64,000 nt of DNA from Dehalococcoidia bacterium (GTDB taxonomy: Bacteria > Chloroflexota > Dehalococcoidia > Tepidiformales > Tepidiformaceae). A model generated the notes under the pieces. That model ran no database searches, was not told the DNA's origin, and worked only from the letters and a program-made list of their open reading frames with translations. Shown in pieces: positions 27,803-36,526 of the stretch. How positions within the stretch are numbered: the first letter of the stretch is position 1; each line of letters starts with the position of its first letter. The stretch is taken from contig JAJEIT010000065.1 of NCBI GenBank assembly GCA_022827945.1, positions 39,294 to 103,293 on the forward strand, read 5' to 3'. Both the position numbers and the translations under genes were made by a program.

Positions 27803-28309
27803 CTAGGGGCTCACGGGTCCGGGAGCGTCTTCCACTACCAGCGTGTAGTACATGCCGCCTTCGTAGTGGCCGGCGATGTCGCAGTAGAGGACGTAGCGGC
27901 CGGCCGGCAGGCTGAAGGTGCGCCCCCCGGCGCCGCCGGGCAGGACCGTCTCGACCGTGCCCACGACGTCCCCGGCGCCATCAAGGTCGACTCGCCCGTT
28001 CGCGAGCGGCAGGTCCTCCTCGCCGAGGTCGGTGCGCACGACGACGAAGCTGTGCCGGACGCCGTCGGCGTTGGAGAGCTCGAAGCGCAGGTCGCCGCTG
28101 GTCACCGCGGGCAGGGCGCCCCCCTCCGATGACCCCAGCCGCCATGCGCCCACGACCTGCACGTTCCCCTCGGCGTCGATGACGCGCAGGTCGCCGTGCG
28201 AATGCGAGTGCGCGTGAAACCCCACGATCGCCACGGTCAGGCCAATCGCGAGCACCAGCCCAACGAACACGAACTGCCGGCGGGAAAGGCCCAGAGTCAT
28301 CGCTACCAT
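27803..28309 (-). CDS. Membrane-anchored cupredoxin-like protein
   Basis: About 168 residues: an N-terminal membrane anchor ('FVFVGLVLAIGLTVAIVGF'), a His-rich stretch 'HAHSHSHG', and a cupredoxin domain. Type-1 copper ligands are visible: His in 'GVRHSFVVV', then Cys, His and Met in 'YCDIAGHYEGGM'. It would be a periplasmic or cell-surface blue-copper electron carrier or copper-binding protein. The start is unclear: ATGs at 28330, 28309 and 28300 are in frame, and the 28309 codon lies within a 16-bp palindrome. It is divergent from a small ORF. Confidence 0.85.
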   Translation of the reverse strand: MVAMTLGLSRRQFVFVGLVLAIGLTVAIVGFHAHSHSHGDLRVIDAEGNVQVVGAWRLGSSEGGALPAVTSGDLRFELSNADGVRHSFVVVRTDLGEEDLPLANGRVDLDGAGDVVGTVETVLPGGAGGRTFSLPAGRYVLYCDIAGHYEGGMYYTLVVEDAPGPVSP

Positions 28310-28316
28310 GGTAGCG
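28301..28316. promoter_or_regulatory. 16-bp perfect palindrome plus extra half-site (possible operator)
   Basis: CGCTACCATGGTAGCG is a perfect palindrome, and GCTACCAT recurs at 28323-28330. It lies between divergent genes and overlaps the cupredoxin start, so it could bind a dimeric regulator. Confidence 0.4.
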
Positions 28317-28324
28317 CGCTCTGC

Positions 28325-28330
28325 TACCAT
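28325..28330 (+). promoter_or_regulatory. Leaderless -10 box of the 59-aa ORF
   Basis: TACCAT, 6 nt before GTG 28337. Confidence 0.45.
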
Positions 28331-28336
28331 CCCGCC

Positions 28337-28516
28337 GTGATCCCGTTCTTCCTGTGGCGGTGGTGGCAACTCCTCCGCGGAAACACCCTCACCGTGCAGT
28401 ACGCCGAGCTGTGGGCGGAGTGGGATGAGGAGGAGGATAGCGTCTGGGACGTAACTCTCTCCGATGGCCTGGAGGACGAGGACTGGAGCGAGTGTTACGA
28501 GGTGAGCGAGCGATGA
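28337..28516 (+). CDS. Small acidic hypothetical protein, 59 aa
   Basis: The start is GTG 28337, set by the TACCAT box exactly 6 nt upstream; the track's longer frame reads through the cupredoxin gene. An N-terminal aromatic stretch 'IPFFLWRWWQLL' may sit on the membrane, followed by a very acidic part ('WAEWDEEEDSVWDV', 'GLEDEDWSECYE'). No family is recognised. The stop overlaps the LLM oxidoreductase start by 4 bp, so it is probably co-translated and may be a partner or leader protein of that enzyme. Confidence 0.55.
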   Translation: MIPFFLWRWWQLLRGNTLTVQYAELWAEWDEEEDSVWDVTLSDGLEDEDWSECYEVSER

Positions 28517-29475
28517 AGTTTGGCGTGGTTCTTCCCATGATCGGGTCGCTGGCGAGCACCGAGGCGATCGACGCCGTTTGCGACAAGGCGGAGGAGGTCG
28601 GGATCGACTCGATCTGGGTGATCGACCACATCCTCCTGCCCTACAGCATCGGCGCGAAGTACCCGTACAACCTGACGGGGGAGTGGGCGGCCGGGCAGGG
28701 GCCCTGGTGGGACGCGTTCTCGATCATGTCGTACGCGGCCGCGCGAACGAGCACGGTCGAGCTGGGGAGTTGCGTCATCATCCTGCCGTACCGGCACCCG
28801 GTGCACACGGCCAAAATCGTGGCAACCATCGACCAGCTCTCGCGGGGGCGGGTGCAGTTCGGCATCGGCGTGGGCTGGATGAAGGACGAGTTCGACAACC
28901 TCCAGCTCGACTCGTTCCACCACCGGGGCGCGCTGGTAAACGAGCAGATCGAGGTGTTCAAGGAGGTCTGGGCGAACGACCCGGCGTCCTTCGAAGGGGA
29001 CTACTACCGCTTCAACGAAGTGAGCGTCACGCCGAAGCCGTACCAGAGCCCCCACCCGCCGCTCCTCGTTGGCGGTAACACCAACGCCGCCCTCGAGCGC
29101 ACCGCCGCCCTCTGCGACGGCTGGCTGGGAATCAGCCTGCGGCCGCAGCAGCTCGCCGAGCACCGCGCGCGGCTGCTCCAGCGCTGCGACGCGCACGACC
29201 GCGACGGGACCGACATGCCCATCGCGATGCTGCACGGCATCAACCTCACGGATGACCCCGACCACCGCGCCACCCTCGCCGACCACGAGCGCGCCCAGAG
29301 TGTGACGGGCACGGTCGAGCAGGTGGTGGAGGAGCTGCGGGAGTTCGAAGAGGCTGGCCTGACGCACATCATCGCCTCCGCCCGCCGCTTCGGGCGGCCC
29401 GGGGGCGGCCTGCAGGCGGTGCTCGACGGCCTGGACACGCTCGCGCACGACATCATGCCGGCGGTCCGCAGCTAG
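28513..29475 (+). CDS. LLM-class F420-dependent oxidoreductase
   Basis: A 320-residue TIM-barrel flavin/F420 enzyme of the luciferase-like monooxygenase family. Typical blocks are 'SIWVIDHILLP', 'LGSCVIILPYRHPVHTAKIVATIDQLSRGRV' and 'GIGVGWMKDEFDNL', and 'SPHPPLLVGGNTNAALERTA'. Members in F420-using bacteria hydride-transfer to small substrates; FMN-dependent relatives exist. CofC for F420 synthesis is encoded in the same window (42181), which favours F420. I start at ATG 28513, in the ATGA overlap with the small ORF. Confidence 0.92.
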   Translation: MKFGVVLPMIGSLASTEAIDAVCDKAEEVGIDSIWVIDHILLPYSIGAKYPYNLTGEWAAGQGPWWDAFSIMSYAAARTSTVELGSCVIILPYRHPVHTAKIVATIDQLSRGRVQFGIGVGWMKDEFDNLQLDSFHHRGALVNEQIEVFKEVWANDPASFEGDYYRFNEVSVTPKPYQSPHPPLLVGGNTNAALERTAALCDGWLGISLRPQQLAEHRARLLQRCDAHDRDGTDMPIAMLHGINLTDDPDHRATLADHERAQSVTGTVEQVVEELREFEEAGLTHIIASARRFGRPGGGLQAVLDGLDTLAHDIMPAVRS

Positions 29476-29486
29476 CCCCTTTCCGG

Positions 29487-30320
29487 CTAGATGGGGTGGG
29501 CGGTGAGGAACTGGACGCCGCGGGCGAGGACCTCGCCGGTGAAGACGGCGCCCATGCAGATGTAGAGGAGGCCGGTCGCGCTCTGCATGGAGCGAATCTG
29601 GGCGGTGCGGAGGGCGAGCACCGCGAGGACGAGGGCAAAGGCAAGCCCGACGCCGATGCGGAACCAGAAGAGCGGGTTGGCGAGCAGGCCGCCCTCGACG
29701 GGGTTGGCAGGGGTGGGGGTGATGCGCTCGGGGACGGCAGCGTTGACGACGAGCAGCAAGACCTGCACGACGATGGTCACAATCAGTATCCAGGCGAGCT
29801 CGCGCATGGGGCGCGCTGGGAGCGTGCCCTCGGTGAGGTACCAGTGCCCCCACGTCATCGAGGTGGAGACGGCGCCCATCGCCAGTGTGCCGGCGAGGAG
29901 CGCGAGGAGGACGCCGGCGTAGCCCCAGACGGGCGGCGAGAGCATCCCCGCGAGGAAGGCGACGCAGATCACGCCCACGACGGAGCCGCCGATGGCGACG
30001 ATGCGGCCGATGGGGTCCCAGCCCATGAAGACCATGAAGGCGTAGAAGGCCGAGGTGCCAGTCACGACGAGCAGGAGGTCCTGCATCGGGGCGAACCAGC
30101 CGGTGTCGATCAGGTAGCCGTCGACGTCGGGGCCGACGTTGAGGGAGACGGCGAGCCAGTAGGCGAGTCCGGCGACGATCGCAGCGAGGCCGGACATGGT
30201 CAGGACGAAGCCGCGGGTGACGCCGCCGCGCAGGTCTGCGGCGAGCGTGACCCAGAGGCTGCCGATGGCCAGCTCGATGAGGATGATGAGGAGCGTGTAG
30301 GGGAGCGCCTCCGCGTTCAC
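29487..30320 (-). CDS. Polytopic membrane protein of unknown function
   Basis: A 277-residue protein with about eight hydrophobic helices, for example 'YTLLIILIELAIGSLWVTLA', 'GLAAIVAGLAYWLAVSL' and 'ELAWILIVTIVVQVLLLVV'. A conserved-looking 'MTWGHWYLTEGTLPARPM' lies between helices, with Trp/His residues that could bind heme or a metal. The start GTG 30320 follows a TACACT box by 7 nt, so the message is leaderless-like; the track's longer start is shadow. It may relate to cytochrome-oxidase-associated or NrfD-like membrane proteins, but I cannot assign it. Confidence 0.7.
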   Translation of the reverse strand: MNAEALPYTLLIILIELAIGSLWVTLAADLRGGVTRGFVLTMSGLAAIVAGLAYWLAVSLNVGPDVDGYLIDTGWFAPMQDLLLVVTGTSAFYAFMVFMGWDPIGRIVAIGGSVVGVICVAFLAGMLSPPVWGYAGVLLALLAGTLAMGAVSTSMTWGHWYLTEGTLPARPMRELAWILIVTIVVQVLLLVVNAAVPERITPTPANPVEGGLLANPLFWFRIGVGLAFALVLAVLALRTAQIRSMQSATGLLYICMGAVFTGEVLARGVQFLTAHPI

Positions 30321-30406
30321 GGCAGCGAGTGTAGCAGCGCGTCTGCTTGGAGCCTGCGGGGCGCGTGTGGAGACGCCCTTCGCTATCCTGCCCGGCGGAG
30401 GCGCGT

Positions 30407-32143
30407 GTGAACGACCAGGTCGTGTTGATAACGGGCGCGTCGCGCGGGTTCGGGGCCGAGGCGGCCCGGCGCATCGCGGCGCGGGGCAACCAGGTGGTCG
30501 CAACGATGCGGAATCCTGAGCGGGACGGTCCGGCGGTCGCGGCCGGGCTGGAGGGTCGCATCACGGCGGTACGGCTGGACGTGACCGACCCGGACGGGGT
30601 CGAGCGGGTGGTGGGAGAAACGCTGGCGCGACACGGCCGCATCGACGTGCTCATCAACAACGCGGGATACGGGCTCTACGGGCCGATCGAGGAGGTCTCG
30701 GAAGAGCAGGTGTGGCGGCAGGTCGATACGAACGTGCTGGGGCAGTGGCGGCTGGCGAAGGCGGTGTTGCCGGGGATGCGCCGGCAGGGGGCGGGGAAGA
30801 TCGTGAACGTGAGCTCGCTGGCGGGGCGGGTGCCGGGAGCGTGGCTGGGGATGTACGCGGCCGTGAAACACGCCGTCGAGGGGATGTCGGAGGCACTTCG
30901 CTTCGAGGTAGGCCACACGGGGGTGCAGGTGTGCATCCTCGAGCCGGGGATGTACGTGAGCGACTGGCAGACCGGGAGCCTGGACGTAGCAGCGCCGCAA
31001 CTCGAGGGGCGCAGCGCCTACCAGGAGACCGTTGAGGCGGCGCTGGCGAACTTCCGGGCGCGGGCGAAGACGCGCCCCGCCTCGGGTTCGATCGGGGTGG
31101 CCATGGCGGACATGGTCGAGCTGGAGCAGCCGCTGCCGATGCGCTGGCCGGTGGGGGAGGACAGCACGCACCTGATCGAGTCGCGGCTGAGCACGACGGA
31201 GGCAGGGTGGGAGGCGCTGCGGCTGGCGCGAACCCTGCGGACGTGGCGGCGTCCCGGAGAGCAGGGCGGCGCCGAGCGCGACTGGGGCAGCGAGAGCGTC
31301 GTGCTCATCACGGGGGCGTCGCGGGGATTCGGGGCGGCGGCGGCGCGGGAGTGCGCGGCGCGGGGGAGCCTCGTGGCGGCGACGATGCGGAACCCCGAAC
31401 GGGATGGGGCGGCGGTGCGGGAGGGGTTCGAGGACCGCATCGAGCCGTTCGCGCTGGACGTGACAGATTCGGAGTCGGTCTCGGCGGCGGTGGCGGCGGT
31501 CGTGGAGCGGTTCGGGCGCATCGACGTGCTCGTGAACAACGCGGGCTACGGCCTCTACGGGCCGTTGGAAGACCTGACGGAGGAGGAATGCCGGCGGCAG
31601 CTCGATACGAACCTGCTGGGGCAGTGGCGGATGCAGCAGGCCGTGCTGCCGGGGCTGCGACAGCAGGGCTGGGGGAAGATCGTGAACGTCAGCTCGCTCT
31701 CGGGACAGGTGCCGCGGGCGACGCGGGGGATGTACGCGGCCTCGAAGTTCGCGGTGGAGGCGATGTCGGAGGGCCTGGCGGACGAGGTGGCGCCGTTCGG
31801 CGTGCAGGTCACCATCCTGCAGCCGGGCCAGTACCGGAGCGACTGGCAGACGACCAGCCTCGACGTGTGCGCGGCGGTACGAGAGGGGCGGAGCGCGTAT
31901 CAGCCGGGGATCGAGCGCAAGCTCGAAGAGTTCCGGTCGGTGGCGGCGACGCGGCCGGGGTCGGATGCGGTGGGGATGGCGATCGCCGATGCCGTCCAGT
32001 TGCAGCAGCGGCTGCCGATGCGCTGGCCGCTGGGGGAGGACGCCCTGCGGCTCATCCCGGCGCGGCGGACGACGCCCGACGACGTGTGGGAGCGGGATCG
32101 CCGAGCCGAGGGGTGGGGCTTCACCATGGAGGACATGGCCTAG
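30407..32143 (+). CDS. Fused tandem short-chain dehydrogenase (two SDR domains)
   Basis: A 578-residue protein with two complete SDR domains, about residues 1-280 and 292-578. Both begin 'VLITGASRGFGAxAAR' with the TGxxxGxG cofactor loop, share 'VAATMRNPERDG' and 'NNAGYGLYGPxE', and keep Ser and Tyr-x3-Lys: 'NVSSLAGRV...YAAVK' and 'NVSSLSGQV...YAASK'. The domains are close copies, so this is an in-frame gene duplication and fusion. Each copy looks catalytically competent. GGCGGAGG precedes the GTG start. The related single-domain enzymes reduce or oxidise retinol/steroid-like or lipid alcohols; the substrate here is unknown. Confidence 0.9.
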   Translation: MNDQVVLITGASRGFGAEAARRIAARGNQVVATMRNPERDGPAVAAGLEGRITAVRLDVTDPDGVERVVGETLARHGRIDVLINNAGYGLYGPIEEVSEEQVWRQVDTNVLGQWRLAKAVLPGMRRQGAGKIVNVSSLAGRVPGAWLGMYAAVKHAVEGMSEALRFEVGHTGVQVCILEPGMYVSDWQTGSLDVAAPQLEGRSAYQETVEAALANFRARAKTRPASGSIGVAMADMVELEQPLPMRWPVGEDSTHLIESRLSTTEAGWEALRLARTLRTWRRPGEQGGAERDWGSESVVLITGASRGFGAAAARECAARGSLVAATMRNPERDGAAVREGFEDRIEPFALDVTDSESVSAAVAAVVERFGRIDVLVNNAGYGLYGPLEDLTEEECRRQLDTNLLGQWRMQQAVLPGLRQQGWGKIVNVSSLSGQVPRATRGMYAASKFAVEAMSEGLADEVAPFGVQVTILQPGQYRSDWQTTSLDVCAAVREGRSAYQPGIERKLEEFRSVAATRPGSDAVGMAIADAVQLQQRLPMRWPLGEDALRLIPARRTTPDDVWERDRRAEGWGFTMEDMA

Positions 32144-32155
32144 GGCGCCACGGCA

Positions 32156-33481
32156 CTACGGGGCAACGATGCGGAAGATGCCCCGGAAGGTCACGAAGTA
32201 GAGCTCGCCGTCGGCATCCTCGGCGAAGGAGACGGCTTCGATCGGGCCCTTGTCCCAGAGAACCACGGGCTCGACAAAGCCGCGAGTCGCGGCGGTTTCG
32301 GCGTGGATGGCCGTGATGATGCCGGTGCAGTAGTCGCTGAAGACGTACCAACCGTACAGGGCGGGGATGGCCTCCCCGCGATAGACGAGGCCGCCTGTGA
32401 TGGAGCAGCCGACGGAGTGGCTGTACTCCCAGACGGGGAGGGTGAGGCCGGCGCGGTCGCAGCCCGTCTCGGGATCGAAGCAGCGGGAGCCCTCCATGGT
32501 TCTCCAGCCGTAGTTCCCTCCCCGTTCGATGATGCTGACCTCCTCTAGGCGGTTCTGGCCAACGTCTCCTGCCCAGAGGAGGCCGGTCTCGCGGTCGAAG
32601 CTCATACGCCAGGGGTTTCGCAGGCCGTAGGCCCAGATCTCGGGGAGGACCCCTGCCTCGTCGAGTAAGGGGTTGTCGGGAGGAACGGCGTAGGGCTCGT
32701 CCTCGCTGGCGTTGCGGACGTCGATACGGATGATCGTGCTGAGGTGGGTTCGCAGGTTCTGGCCGTGGCCGTGGGGGTCGTTGGCGGCGCCGCCGTCCCC
32801 GAGGCCGAGGTAGAGCATGCCGTCGGGCCCGAAGAGAACCGTGCCGCCGTTGTGGTTCACGAAGGGTTGCTCCACCTCGAAGAGGGTCAACTCGCTGGCG
32901 GGATCGAACGCGAAGGTCTCGCCCTCGCCCGTCGTCGAGAAGCGCGAGAGGCGGCTCACGCCCCGCGGAACGGCCGCGCTGTAGTAGGCGTAGACGTAGC
33001 CGTTCGTGGCGAAGTCCGGGTCCAGGGCAATGGAGAGCAGGCCATCCTCGTTGCAGCACACGGTGGTCTCGCGCTGGTCGTGGACCGTATGGGGCGCGTC
33101 GTAGGGACCACCGCGAGGAAGGCCGATGATGCGCCCTTCCTGCAGGACGAGGAGGAGGAGGTTGTGGGCGCGGAGATCGATGAGGGCAACGGGGCGCTCG
33201 TACTCGGGAAGGCCGGGGAAGGCGGGGACGAGGACGGCGGCGGGAAGCTGGTCCCTCGGGTCGGGGGTCGCGGTGGGGTCGGGCGAGGGGCTGGCGACAG
33301 CCACCGTTCCCGTCGCGTCAGGAGTGGCGATCGGGGTTGAGGCTGGCCGGGGTGAGGGGGAGGGGGAACCGGTTGCGGGAGGCGTGCGGTCCGGCATGGA
33401 AGAACCGCCGCAGGCCAGCAGGAGAGCGCCCGCGAACAGGCCCGCGGCGAGCGAAAACAGTCGCCGCGGGCCAGGGCTCAT
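32156..33481 (-). CDS. PQQ-type sugar dehydrogenase (glucose/sorbosone dehydrogenase fold), lipoprotein
   Basis: A 441-residue six-bladed propeller of the soluble glucose/L-sorbosone dehydrogenase family. The lipobox 'LLLACGGSS' near residue 24 makes it a lipoprotein processed by Lgt. A Pro/Thr-rich linker (about 28-75) follows. Domain motifs are 'LLSIALDPDFATNGYVYAYYS', 'NHNGGTVLFGPDGMLYLGLGDGG' and 'WAYGLRNPWRMSFDRETG'. It would oxidise sugars or other aldoses outside the cell, if PQQ is available; PQQ synthesis genes are not in the window. It overlaps the aminotransferase gene by 4 bp. Confidence 0.9.
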   Translation of the reverse strand: MSPGPRRLFSLAAGLFAGALLLACGGSSMPDRTPPATGSPSPSPRPASTPIATPDATGTVAVASPSPDPTATPDPRDQLPAAVLVPAFPGLPEYERPVALIDLRAHNLLLLVLQEGRIIGLPRGGPYDAPHTVHDQRETTVCCNEDGLLSIALDPDFATNGYVYAYYSAAVPRGVSRLSRFSTTGEGETFAFDPASELTLFEVEQPFVNHNGGTVLFGPDGMLYLGLGDGGAANDPHGHGQNLRTHLSTIIRIDVRNASEDEPYAVPPDNPLLDEAGVLPEIWAYGLRNPWRMSFDRETGLLWAGDVGQNRLEEVSIIERGGNYGWRTMEGSRCFDPETGCDRAGLTLPVWEYSHSVGCSITGGLVYRGEAIPALYGWYVFSDYCTGIITAIHAETAATRGFVEPVVLWDKGPIEAVSFAEDADGELYFVTFRGIFRIVAP

Positions 33482-34653
33482 GAATCCAGTCGGGAGGCGG
33501 CCACGTCGAGCGCGGCGCCGACATCGGCCTGGAAGCCGTGCTCACGCAGCAGCCGGCCAAGGGACGCCAGGAAGAAGAGCACGTTGCCGGCGGTCGACGA
33601 TTCGCCCATGAGGCCCACTCGCCAGATGCGACCGCCAAGCTCCCCGATGCCGCCGCCAACCTCGATGCCGAAGCGCTGGAGAAGGGCGCCGCGGATGTCG
33701 GTGTCGGTGATGCCCTCGGGGATGCGCACGGTGGTGAGGACGGGGAGGCGGTGGTCGGCATCGGCGTGGAGGGTCAACCCCATCGCTTCAAGCCCTGCCT
33801 GGAGGGCGCGGCCGTTGCTCTCGTGGCGGCGCCAGCGGGCCTCGAGGCCCTCCTCGAGGACGAGGGCGAGGGCGCGGTGGAGGGCGTAGGTCATGGAGAT
33901 GGGGGAGGTGTGGTGGTAGGCGCGGCGGCTGTCCCAGTAGGCCTCGAGGAGGTTGAGGTCGAGGTACCAGCTGTTGGAGGGCGCCTCGCGGGCCTGGATG
34001 GCGCTCCAGGCGGCGGGGGAGAGGGTGACAGGGGAGGCGCCGGGAGGCGCGGAGAGGCACTTCTGCGTGCCCGAGTAGGCGGCATCGACGCCCCACTCGT
34101 CGATCTCGACGGGCACGCCACCGAGGGACGTAACGCAGTCGAGGAGCAGCAGGGCGCCGTGCTCCTTGCAGAGCGCGGAGATGGCTTCGACCGGCTGGCG
34201 GACGCCGGTGGAGGTCTCCGCGTGGACGACGGCGACGAGCTTGGTGGGGGTAGCGCGAAGCTCGCGCTCGATGGCCTCGGGGGGGATGGGGGAGCCCCAG
34301 GGAGCGGTGACAATGGTGACCTCGGCGCCGGTGCGCGTGGCCATCTGGGAGATGCGGTCGCCGAAGTAGCCGCAGATGCCGATGATGGCGCGGTCGCCCG
34401 GCTGGAGCAGGTTCATGACGGCCGCTTCCATGCCGCTGGTGCCGGTGCCGGGCGTGGCGAGCGTGACCTCGTTTTCGGTGCGGAACACCTGCCGCATCAT
34501 CTGCTGGCACTCGTCCATGATGCGGATGAACTCGGGGTCGAGGTGGCCGAGGAGCGGGAGGCCCATGGCGGCGAGCACGCTCGTGTCGGCGCCGCTGGGG
34601 CCAGGGCCCATGAGGACGCGCTTGGGGGGATCAAGGGAAGGAATCTCGGTCAT
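33478..34653 (-). CDS. Class V aminotransferase (alanine/serine-glyoxylate type)
   Basis: A 391-residue PLP enzyme. The N-terminal 'VLMGPGPSGADTSVL' and 'TPGTGTSGMEAAVMNLL' are typical of the serine/alanine-glyoxylate aminotransferase branch, and the PLP Lys lies in 'AAYSGTQKCLSAPPG'. It probably makes glycine from glyoxylate with alanine or serine as donor. TAGCAT lies exactly 6 nt before the ATG (leaderless). The gene precedes and overlaps the sugar dehydrogenase gene in a two-gene operon; a metabolic link is not obvious. Confidence 0.92.
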   Translation of the reverse strand: MTEIPSLDPPKRVLMGPGPSGADTSVLAAMGLPLLGHLDPEFIRIMDECQQMMRQVFRTENEVTLATPGTGTSGMEAAVMNLLQPGDRAIIGICGYFGDRISQMATRTGAEVTIVTAPWGSPIPPEAIERELRATPTKLVAVVHAETSTGVRQPVEAISALCKEHGALLLLDCVTSLGGVPVEIDEWGVDAAYSGTQKCLSAPPGASPVTLSPAAWSAIQAREAPSNSWYLDLNLLEAYWDSRRAYHHTSPISMTYALHRALALVLEEGLEARWRRHESNGRALQAGLEAMGLTLHADADHRLPVLTTVRIPEGITDTDIRGALLQRFGIEVGGGIGELGGRIWRVGLMGESSTAGNVLFFLASLGRLLREHGFQADVGAALDVAASRLDS

Positions 34654-34659
34654 TGGCCA

Positions 34660-34665
34660 ATGCTA
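34660..34665 (-). promoter_or_regulatory. Leaderless -10 box of the aminotransferase gene
   Basis: TAGCAT on the minus strand, 6 nt before the ATG at 34653. Confidence 0.55.
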
Positions 34666-34690
34666 ACGGCTGGGCCTGCTACGGAGTCCT

Positions 34691-35470
34691 CTACGGGCCC
34701 TCGCTCACGGCGATGAAGACGCCGCGCCCGGGCTCCTGCTCGACGCCGGCGGAGGGCGCCTGCTCGAAGACCGTTCCACGAGGGTACTGCTCGTTGCGGT
34801 CGGTGACGACGGTGACGACGAAGCCGGCCTCCTCGACGGCGAGGCGGGCGATGTCCTCGGGCTGGCCGATAACGTCGGGCACGACGCCGCGCTGGACGTC
34901 GAGGCCGCTTTCGGTGGCGGCCGTCGTGGCTTCGGGGGTGGTCGTGGGGTTGGTGGGGGCGGGGGCGCCGGTGTCGCCGCCGTTCTCGCCGCCGACGTTG
35001 GCGATGACGATCGCGAGGACGACGACGAGCGCGGTGACCCCGACGGCGACGGCGGCGATGAGCCCGGTACGGGCGAAGGAGGTGGGGCCGGCGCCGATGC
35101 GGCGGTTGGGGATGGCGACGCCGATATCGACGCCGATCATGGGCTCCTCGGGGACGCGCGAGCCGAAGAGAGCGGAGGGGCCACGACCGGAGCGGTCCTC
35201 CTGGCTGGGCGGGCGGGCGGGGGAGCCGGGCGTGGGGGAGTCCTGGGGAAAGCGCGCCAGCAGCGGGGCCGTCTCGACCCCAAGGTACTGGGAGTACGAG
35301 CGGAGAAAGCCCCGCGCATAGACCGGCGCGGGGATGATGTCGAAGCGCTCGTCCTCGAGGGCCTGGAGGTAGCGGCGGGAGATGCGGGTATCGCGCTCGG
35401 CGTCTTCGAGGGAAAGGCCGCGCTGCTCGCGAGCCTCGATCAGCCGCTCACCGATGCCGAGGCCGCTCAT
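34691..35470 (-). CDS. RodZ-like HTH membrane protein with a PASTA domain
   Basis: A 259-residue protein. Residues 5-75 are a RodZ-type helix-turn-helix ('IGERLIEAREQRGLSLEDAERDTRIS' and 'YARGFLRSYSQYLG'). A Pro/Ser linker, one membrane helix (about 138-160) and a Thr/Pro stretch follow. The C-terminal domain, beginning 'VPDVIGQPEDIARLAVEEAGF', is a PASTA repeat, which binds peptidoglycan or beta-lactam-like ligands in kinases and penicillin-binding proteins. I start at the ATG at 35470 (TGGAG upstream). It likely links the cytoskeleton to cell wall synthesis. PASTA instead of the usual RodZ periplasmic domain is a variation. Confidence 0.87.
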   Translation of the reverse strand: MSGLGIGERLIEAREQRGLSLEDAERDTRISRRYLQALEDERFDIIPAPVYARGFLRSYSQYLGVETAPLLARFPQDSPTPGSPARPPSQEDRSGRGPSALFGSRVPEEPMIGVDIGVAIPNRRIGAGPTSFARTGLIAAVAVGVTALVVVLAIVIANVGGENGGDTGAPAPTNPTTTPEATTAATESGLDVQRGVVPDVIGQPEDIARLAVEEAGFVVTVVTDRNEQYPRGTVFEQAPSAGVEQEPGRGVFIAVSEGP

Positions 35471-35559
35471 CGCGCCACTCCAGAGAGGGGACGGTAACAC
35501 TCAGGGGCAAGGGAGCCAAACACGCCAAACCGGCTCGCCACGGCGCCGCTGGAGCGGCC

Positions 35560-36453
35560 TCAGCTCACGGTAAACTTATCGAGCTGGTGGCGCTTCACCT
35601 CGGCCATCACCTTCGCCCCGACGGCATCGTCGGGTTCGACGACGGGCAGGCGCGGGGCGCCGATATCGACGCCGAGCTGGCGGAGGACGTAACGGATAGT
35701 GCTGGGGCTGCCGTTGAGGAAGCACGCGTCGGTGAGGGGCACGAGCGGGCGGTGGATGTCGGCGGCGGCGGCGAGGTCGCCGGCGAGGACGTGGTCGAGC
35801 ATGGCGCGCTGGCGTCCGGCCACGATATGGGCGGTGACGCTGATGGCCCCGTAGGCGCCCATGCACCAGAGGTGGAAGTTGTCGTTGTCGTTGCCGCTCC
35901 AGATACGGAAGTCGGGCTTCGCCTCCAGCACGCGGGCGGTGGCGTGCAGGTCGCCGTTGGCTTCCTTGTTGCCGGCGATGTTGGGAATCTCGGCGAGCTT
36001 CAGGAGCGTAGCGACGGTGAGGTTGACGCCGGTGCGGCCGGGCACGTTGTAGACGATGACGGGCAGGCTGGTGCTCTCCGCTATCTGGCGGAAGTGCTCG
36101 ATGATGCCGGCCTGGGGCGGGCGCAGGTAGTAGGGCGCGACCGCGAGGATGGCGTCCGCGCCCGCGGCCTCGGCGCGCTTCGCGAGCTTCACCGAGTGGT
36201 GAGTGTCGTTGGTGCCGGCGCCGGCAACGACGGTGCCGCCGTCGCCGAGCTCCTGCTTCGTCTCCTCCCAGAGGCGAGCCTTCTCGTCGTCGCTCAGGAG
36301 GGGAGACTCGCCGGTCGTTCCGGTCACGACGACGCCCTCGTTCCCGGCGCGGACAAGGGAGGCGGCGAGGCGGCGGGCGAGGGCGTAATCGACCTCGCCC
36401 CCGGCGGTGTAGGGGGTAACCATGGCGGTAAGGAGTCGGCCGATCGTGGACAT
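35560..36453 (-). CDS. dapA: 4-hydroxy-tetrahydrodipicolinate synthase
   Basis: A 297-residue TIM-barrel class I aldolase. The family blocks are 'GTTGESPLLSDDEK', 'VAPYYLRPPQAGIIEHF', the catalytic Tyr in 'VIVYNVPGRTGVNL' and the Schiff-base Lys in 'IAGNKEANGDL'. It condenses pyruvate and aspartate semialdehyde, the first step of lysine and diaminopimelate synthesis. The Thr-Thr motif ('GTTGE') and Arg in 'PGRTG' support DapA over the related N-acetylneuraminate lyase, but some DapA-like enzymes have other substrates. GGAGCGC lies before the ATG. It lies between the RodZ-like gene and the deaminase gene. Confidence 0.88.
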   Translation of the reverse strand: MSTIGRLLTAMVTPYTAGGEVDYALARRLAASLVRAGNEGVVVTGTTGESPLLSDDEKARLWEETKQELGDGGTVVAGAGTNDTHHSVKLAKRAEAAGADAILAVAPYYLRPPQAGIIEHFRQIAESTSLPVIVYNVPGRTGVNLTVATLLKLAEIPNIAGNKEANGDLHATARVLEAKPDFRIWSGNDNDNFHLWCMGAYGAISVTAHIVAGRQRAMLDHVLAGDLAAAADIHRPLVPLTDACFLNGSPSTIRYVLRQLGVDIGAPRLPVVEPDDAVGAKVMAEVKRHQLDKFTVS

Positions 36454-36526
36454 GATGCGCTCCGAAAACGTGAACGCTCAGTCTATCGCTCCCGAGGGGG
36501 GAGCGGCACCGGCAGGGGTTGGGAGG

